Under the pieces are notes generated by a model. It saw nothing but the letters and a program-made list of their open reading frames with translations. It was not told the origin of the DNA and did no database searches. A stretch of 64,000 nt of DNA from Herbiconiux daphne (GTDB lineage Bacteria; Actinomycetota; Actinomycetes; Actinomycetales; Microbacteriaceae), in NCBI RefSeq assembly GCF_024979295.1, contig NZ_JANLCJ010000002.1:372001-436000 (forward strand), written 5' to 3'. Within the stretch, counting starts at the first letter, position 1. Every line of letters starts with the position of its first letter. Shown piece after piece: positions 60,641 through 64,000 of the stretch. A program made the translations under genes and the position numbers.

Positions 60641-61630
60641 CTACTGCGTGGGCGCCGACGCACTCGCCAGGATGTCGATCACGAACACGAGCGTGTCGGT
60701 GCCCGAGATGCCGGCGGCGCTGTTGCCGTCGGTGCCGTAGCCCTGGTCGGGCGGGATGATGACGAGCACCTGCGAGCCGACCGTCTGGCCGATCATCGCG
60801 GCGGCGAAGCCCTTGACCACGCCGGTGGTCTGGAACGTGCGCGGCCCGCCGTTGCCCCAGCTCTGATCGAAGATCTTCGCGTCGGGTCCCCAGATGAGGC
60901 CCTGGTATTGCACGGTCACGTTGTCGCCGTCGCCCACGGTGGCGCCGTCGCCCTTCTTCAGCACCTCGGTCTGCAGCGTGGTCGGTGCCGCGGTGTCGGG
61001 GATGACGACGGTCGGCGCGCCGGTCTCGTCCAGCGTCACGGTCGGGAAGCCGTCCTGCGCGGGCTGGTCTTCGCCGTCGGCCTTGGTCGGGATGATCGCC
61101 TCGACGTCGGCCACCATCACCATCGAGTCGGTGGCGGCGATCCCGAGGTCGGTGTTGCCGGTGTCGCCGAAGCCCTCGGCCGGCGGGATGACCGCGACGA
61201 CGCGCGAGCCCACGGTCGAGCAGGCGACGGCGTTGACGATGCCCGGGATGAACTGGGTGTCGTCGACGGTCAGCTGCAGCTGCGTGCCGCCCGCGTCCTT
61301 CGTCGAGAACACCTGGGTGCCGCTCGTGCCGTTGTAGATGGTGAAGTCGATCGTGGCGACATCGCCCTGCTGCACGACCTCGCCGTCGCCCTTGCTGACG
61401 ACGGTGCGCTGAGTGGTGTCGACGGTGAGGGGGCCCTGGAAGGCGGTGGTGGGCAGCGCTTCGAAGTCGCCGGTCACGGTCACGCCGTCGGAGGCGCTTC
61501 CGGATGCCGCAGCGGTGCACTCACCGGAGTCGGCGGCGTCGGTGGCCGAATCGGTCGTCGACGCGGAACACCCCGCGAGCAGGAGGGCGGCGGCGACGGC
61601 GGCAGCGGCCAGGGCCGGAATTGAGCGCAT
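60641..61630 (-). CDS. Lipoprotein with two FKBP-type peptidyl-prolyl isomerase domains
   Basis: This 329-residue protein has a lipobox 'LLLAGC' with Cys21 and an Asp/Ala/Ser-rich linker. First FKBP-like domain at about 75-185 ('GDVATIDFTIYNG', 'IPGIVNAVACSTVGSRVVAVIPPAEGFG'), second at about 215-325 ('GDNVTVQYQGLIWGPDAKIFDQSW', 'VKGFAAAMIGQTVGSQVLVIIPPDQGYG'). The second has more of the classic active-site pattern. It should act outside the membrane on exported proteins. Confidence 0.92.
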   Translation of the reverse strand: MRSIPALAAAAVAAALLLAGCSASTTDSATDAADSGECTAAASGSASDGVTVTGDFEALPTTAFQGPLTVDTTQRTVVSKGDGEVVQQGDVATIDFTIYNGTSGTQVFSTKDAGGTQLQLTVDDTQFIPGIVNAVACSTVGSRVVAVIPPAEGFGDTGNTDLGIAATDSMVMVADVEAIIPTKADGEDQPAQDGFPTVTLDETGAPTVVIPDTAAPTTLQTEVLKKGDGATVGDGDNVTVQYQGLIWGPDAKIFDQSWGNGGPRTFQTTGVVKGFAAAMIGQTVGSQVLVIIPPDQGYGTDGNSAAGISGTDTLVFVIDILASASAPTQ

Positions 61631-61674
61631 GGTTCCTCTTCGTCAGAAATCGGGGGGATCGCTGACAGTCTGGC

Positions 61675-63084
61675 TCAGTCGCCTTGCGTCAAGCTGGTGG
61701 CCGGCTGGGAGGCAATCGTGTGCTTGGGGTTCTGGATGCCGATGAGCGACACGACTCCCCCGGCGATGAAGAAGATCGCCGTCACCAGCACCACCCGGTG
61801 GAAGCCCGCCAGGTCGAGCGTCGCCGCGCCGGCGATCAGGCTCGCGAGGGCGATCGCGATCAGCCCGGCGACGCGCGAGACGGCGTTGTTGACCGCCGAC
61901 GCGATGCCCGAGCGCGCCGGCTCGATGGCTCCGAGAATGGCCGACGTCAGCGGTGCGACGGTGAGCGCCATGCCGAAGCCGAACACGACGACGGCGGGCA
62001 GCACCTGCGTCCAGTAGTCGGCCTGCTGGTCGAATCGCAGCATGAGCAAGAACCCGCCGCCGGCGATGAACGGCCCGATCGTCATGAACAGGCGCGGGCC
62101 GATGCGCCCGCTCAGGCGCCCGAACAGCGACGACAGGCCGATCAGCAGCAGGCTGGTCGGGATCATGGCGAAGCCCGCCGCGATCGCGCTGTAGCCGGCG
62201 ACCTGCTGCAGGAAGACGGCGACGCTGAAGAACCCGAGCGAGAGGGCGCCGTAGATGAGGAAGGTCGAGACGTTGCCGACCGAGAAGTTGCGCACCCGGA
62301 ACAGGCTGAGCGGCAGCATCGGCTGCTTCGTGCGCCGCTCGTTCACGAGGAACAATGCGAGCGCGACCACGCCGACGATCAGCGGCACCAGCACCACCGG
62401 CGACCCCCAGCCGAAGTGCGCCTGCTCGATCAGCGCGAAGACGGGCAGCCCGAGACCCACGATGCCGAGCACGGCGCCGAGGTAGTCGATGCGGGCGCCG
62501 GGGGCATGCGGGTGGTCGGGCTCGAGCTTCATCAGCAGCACGAGCGTGACCACGATCGGCAGCACGTTGATGCCGAACACGAAGCGCCACGACAACGTGT
62601 CGACGAGCACCCCGCCGAGGATGGGGCCGGCGATGTTGGCGACGCTCGTGAACGCCGTCCAGGTGCCGATCGCCCGGGCCTGGGCGGCGCCGGAGAAGTT
62701 CGCCAGGATCAATGCGAGCGACGACGGCACCAGCAGGGCCCCCGCGATGCCCTGCAGGGCGCGGGCGCCGATCAGAAACTCCGCCGACGGCGCGAACGCG
62801 CAGAGCAACGATGTGACGCCGAAGCCGATGAGCCCGGCGAAGAGCACCTTCTTGCGGCCGTAGACGTCGCTGAGCGACCCGGCCAGCAGGATGACGGCGC
62901 CGAGCGTGATGAGGTAGGCGTCGACCACCCACTGCTGCGAGGTGAGCCCGCCGCCGAGGTCTTTGCTGATCGCCGGCAAGGCGACGTTGATGACCGTCGC
63001 GTCGAGGAACGACACGAAAGCCGAGAGGATCGCGACCGCGAGAACGAACCGCTGCTGCCTGGACATTGCCTCAGTCAAGTGCAT
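61675..63084 (-). CDS. DHA2-family MFS drug efflux transporter (EmrB/QacA type)
   Basis: This 469-residue protein has fourteen predicted helices. Motif C-like 'FLDATVINVALPAISKDL', motif A 'GSLSDVYGRKKVLFAGLIGF' and 'GALLVPSSLALI' are typical of the 14-helix DHA2 group. Substrate unknown. An alternative start at 63063 ('MSRQQRFVLAV') would remove seven residues. It ends 45 bp upstream of the FKBP gene on the same strand. Confidence 0.92.
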   Translation of the reverse strand: MHLTEAMSRQQRFVLAVAILSAFVSFLDATVINVALPAISKDLGGGLTSQQWVVDAYLITLGAVILLAGSLSDVYGRKKVLFAGLIGFGVTSLLCAFAPSAEFLIGARALQGIAGALLVPSSLALILANFSGAAQARAIGTWTAFTSVANIAGPILGGVLVDTLSWRFVFGINVLPIVVTLVLLMKLEPDHPHAPGARIDYLGAVLGIVGLGLPVFALIEQAHFGWGSPVVLVPLIVGVVALALFLVNERRTKQPMLPLSLFRVRNFSVGNVSTFLIYGALSLGFFSVAVFLQQVAGYSAIAAGFAMIPTSLLLIGLSSLFGRLSGRIGPRLFMTIGPFIAGGGFLLMLRFDQQADYWTQVLPAVVVFGFGMALTVAPLTSAILGAIEPARSGIASAVNNAVSRVAGLIAIALASLIAGAATLDLAGFHRVVLVTAIFFIAGGVVSLIGIQNPKHTIASQPATSLTQGD

Positions 63085-63201
63085 CGTGGCGGCATCCGCG
63101 AGCCTTCGCCGCCGATCGGGGTGTCCCCGATGGGGTCACCCGCCGCGACTGCCGGCCCCTGTCGGCCACCGCCGTCAGTCGCCCCGGCCAGCAGCTGCGC
63201 G

Positions 63202-63681
63202 TCAGCCGATCGTGTCGTCGGGCACGACCTCGAACCGCACGGCCACCGGATGCCGGCTGCCGCCCGCGTCTCCGACCGTCACCGTGATCGTGCGCGAGCG
63301 GTCGACGCCCGCCGGGCCCGCCACGGGCCGGATGCCGGCGAGCGACTCCGCGGCGACGCTCACGACCGAGCGACCCGCCGTCTCGGCCGACGCCACGTCG
63401 GTCGCGCGCCCGACCCCGAACGCGGGGTCGGCGATGCTCGTGTCGACCCGCACGAACGCGGCCCGGCTGACCGCCACGGCGGTGAGCTCGACGGTGCGGC
63501 TGAGACTCGCCGCGGGAGCGGGGCCCGGCCCCTCGAGCTCGTCGAACCGCTGCACGGCGAAGCGGCGGAAGCGCTCGCCCAGGGTGCCACGAAGGGTGCG
63601 GCCGATCACGAACACGACGACCGGGCGCTCCTCGAAGGCGAGCCCGTCGGCGTCAGTCGGCGACGACGACTCGAGGCTCAT
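63202..63681 (-). CDS. Hypothetical protein (159 aa)
   Basis: No known family recognised. The protein starts 'MSLESSSPTDADGLAFEERPVVVFVIGRTLRG' and consists of alternating beta-like segments rich in Val, Ala and Arg, without signal or membrane helix. Its start overlaps the end of the OsmC gene by 29 bp, so the two are probably co-translated. Codon bias agrees with neighbours. Confidence 0.55.
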   Translation of the reverse strand: MSLESSSPTDADGLAFEERPVVVFVIGRTLRGTLGERFRRFAVQRFDELEGPGPAPAASLSRTVELTAVAVSRAAFVRVDTSIADPAFGVGRATDVASAETAGRSVVSVAAESLAGIRPVAGPAGVDRSRTITVTVGDAGGSRHPVAVRFEVVPDDTIG

Positions 63682-64000
63682 GGTGCACCGGGAAGTTCAC
63701 CGAGTTGGCGATGAAGCACTTCTCACTCGCCTCGCGATGCATGGCCTCGAAGAGCTCGGGGTCGAGGGGCGCGCCGTCGGACAAGAGCACCGTGACGAGC
63801 GGATGCAGCGTCACCGAGGTGAACCGGCCGCCGTCGCCCTCCTGCTGCATGGTGCCGTCGGCGGCATCCGTGTAATCCGTCACGACGACCCCGTGGCCGA
63901 CCGCGACGTGCAGGAACGAGAGCATGTGGCATTCGCTGAGCGCGGCGAGCAACAGTTCCTCGGGGTTCCAGCGGTCGGCGTCGCCGTGGAAGGTGCGGTC
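63653..64000 (-). CDS. OsmC-family peroxiredoxin-like protein (5' end outside window)
   Basis: About 116 C-terminal codons are visible. Features of the OsmC/YhfA-like family: 'NPEELLLAALSECHMLSFLHVA' with the conserved Glu/Cys, 'FTSVTLHPLVTV' and 'HREASEKCFIANSVNFPVHHEP' with the second Cys. The two cysteines normally reduce organic hydroperoxides. The first residues lie outside the window. It overlaps the following unknown gene. Confidence 0.88.
   Translation of the reverse strand, partial: DRTFHGDADRWNPEELLLAALSECHMLSFLHVAVGHGVVVTDYTDAADGTMQQEGDGGRFTSVTLHPLVTVLLSDGAPLDPELFEAMHREASEKCFIANSVNFPVHHEPRVVVAD

Noticed and set aside
61675..63714. Long plus-strand open frame across the DHA2 transporter and the unknown gene
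   Set aside because: It is antisense to a clear 14-helix transporter, and its product is an Arg/Glu/His-rich shadow sequence.

Overview
The window is a stretch of high-GC actinobacterial chromosome, most likely from the family Microbacteriaceae. The evidence is very GC-rich third codon positions, GTG starts, ATGA/GTGA overlaps between neighbouring genes, a garA-ftsR-MerR block, an ileS gene behind a translational T-box with an ultrashort stem I, an actinobacterial-type Rne/Rng with long disordered arms, and the order proB-obg-rpmA-rplU-rne. No IS element, prophage, CRISPR array or rRNA operon was seen. The only RNA gene I can support is one tRNA-Ala.

0-8.7 kb: the end of a ParA-type ATPase, then a minus-strand signalling/regulatory block (two MerR regulators and FHA protein GarA). 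A mixed set of metabolic genes follows: a DUF1295 membrane enzyme, an aldo/keto reductase, a flavin amine oxidase lipoprotein whose domain order appears circularly permuted, a Pr6Pr membrane protein, acylphosphatase, and an alpha/beta hydrolase with a large low-complexity insert. 8.6-13.1 kb: a large ATP-binding LuxR (LAL) regulator flanked by two very small genes. Each small gene carries the same dyad motif at the same distance upstream of its start. A PadR regulator with twin operator-like boxes follows.

13.1-20.1 kb: a divergent catabolic cluster: an ethanolamine-type permease against a glutamine-synthetase-like gamma-glutamyl ligase, a peptidase C26-type gamma-glutamyl hydrolase, an aldehyde dehydrogenase, an SDR and a FadR-type regulator. 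The layout fits a gamma-glutamylated amine (ethanolamine or polyamine) route. 20.1-26.5 kb: a DyP peroxidase, a flavin monooxygenase, a ROK regulator, a small unknown gene and a secreted beta-helix surface protein ending at a strong terminator. 26.5-38 kb: conserved housekeeping genes on the minus strand (tRNA-Ala, rsfS, nadD, proA, proB, obg, rpmA, rplU, rne), interrupted by a DMT transporter and a very long intergenic hairpin.

38-47.3 kb: a VKOR-family protein, a predicted secreted pepsin-type (A1) aspartic protease with an LAxTG-like sorting signal, ndk, and the ileS-folC-DUF4233 operon under a T-box. 47.3-53.9 kb: a TetR regulator divergent from a peptide/nickel-type ABC importer whose permeases and ATPase all carry Gly-rich amino-terminal tails. 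53.9-64 kb: an orphan RelA/SpoT-domain protein, a TMEM97/EXPERA-like membrane protein, an AbiEi/DUF559 protein, then ispG, a site-2 protease and dxr (MEP isoprenoid pathway plus membrane proteolysis), a tandem FKBP lipoprotein, a DHA2 efflux pump, an unknown gene and the end of an OsmC-family gene.

The observations most worth following are the apparent circular permutation of the amine oxidase, the pepsin-like bacterial protease, and the paired operator arrangement around the LAL regulator.
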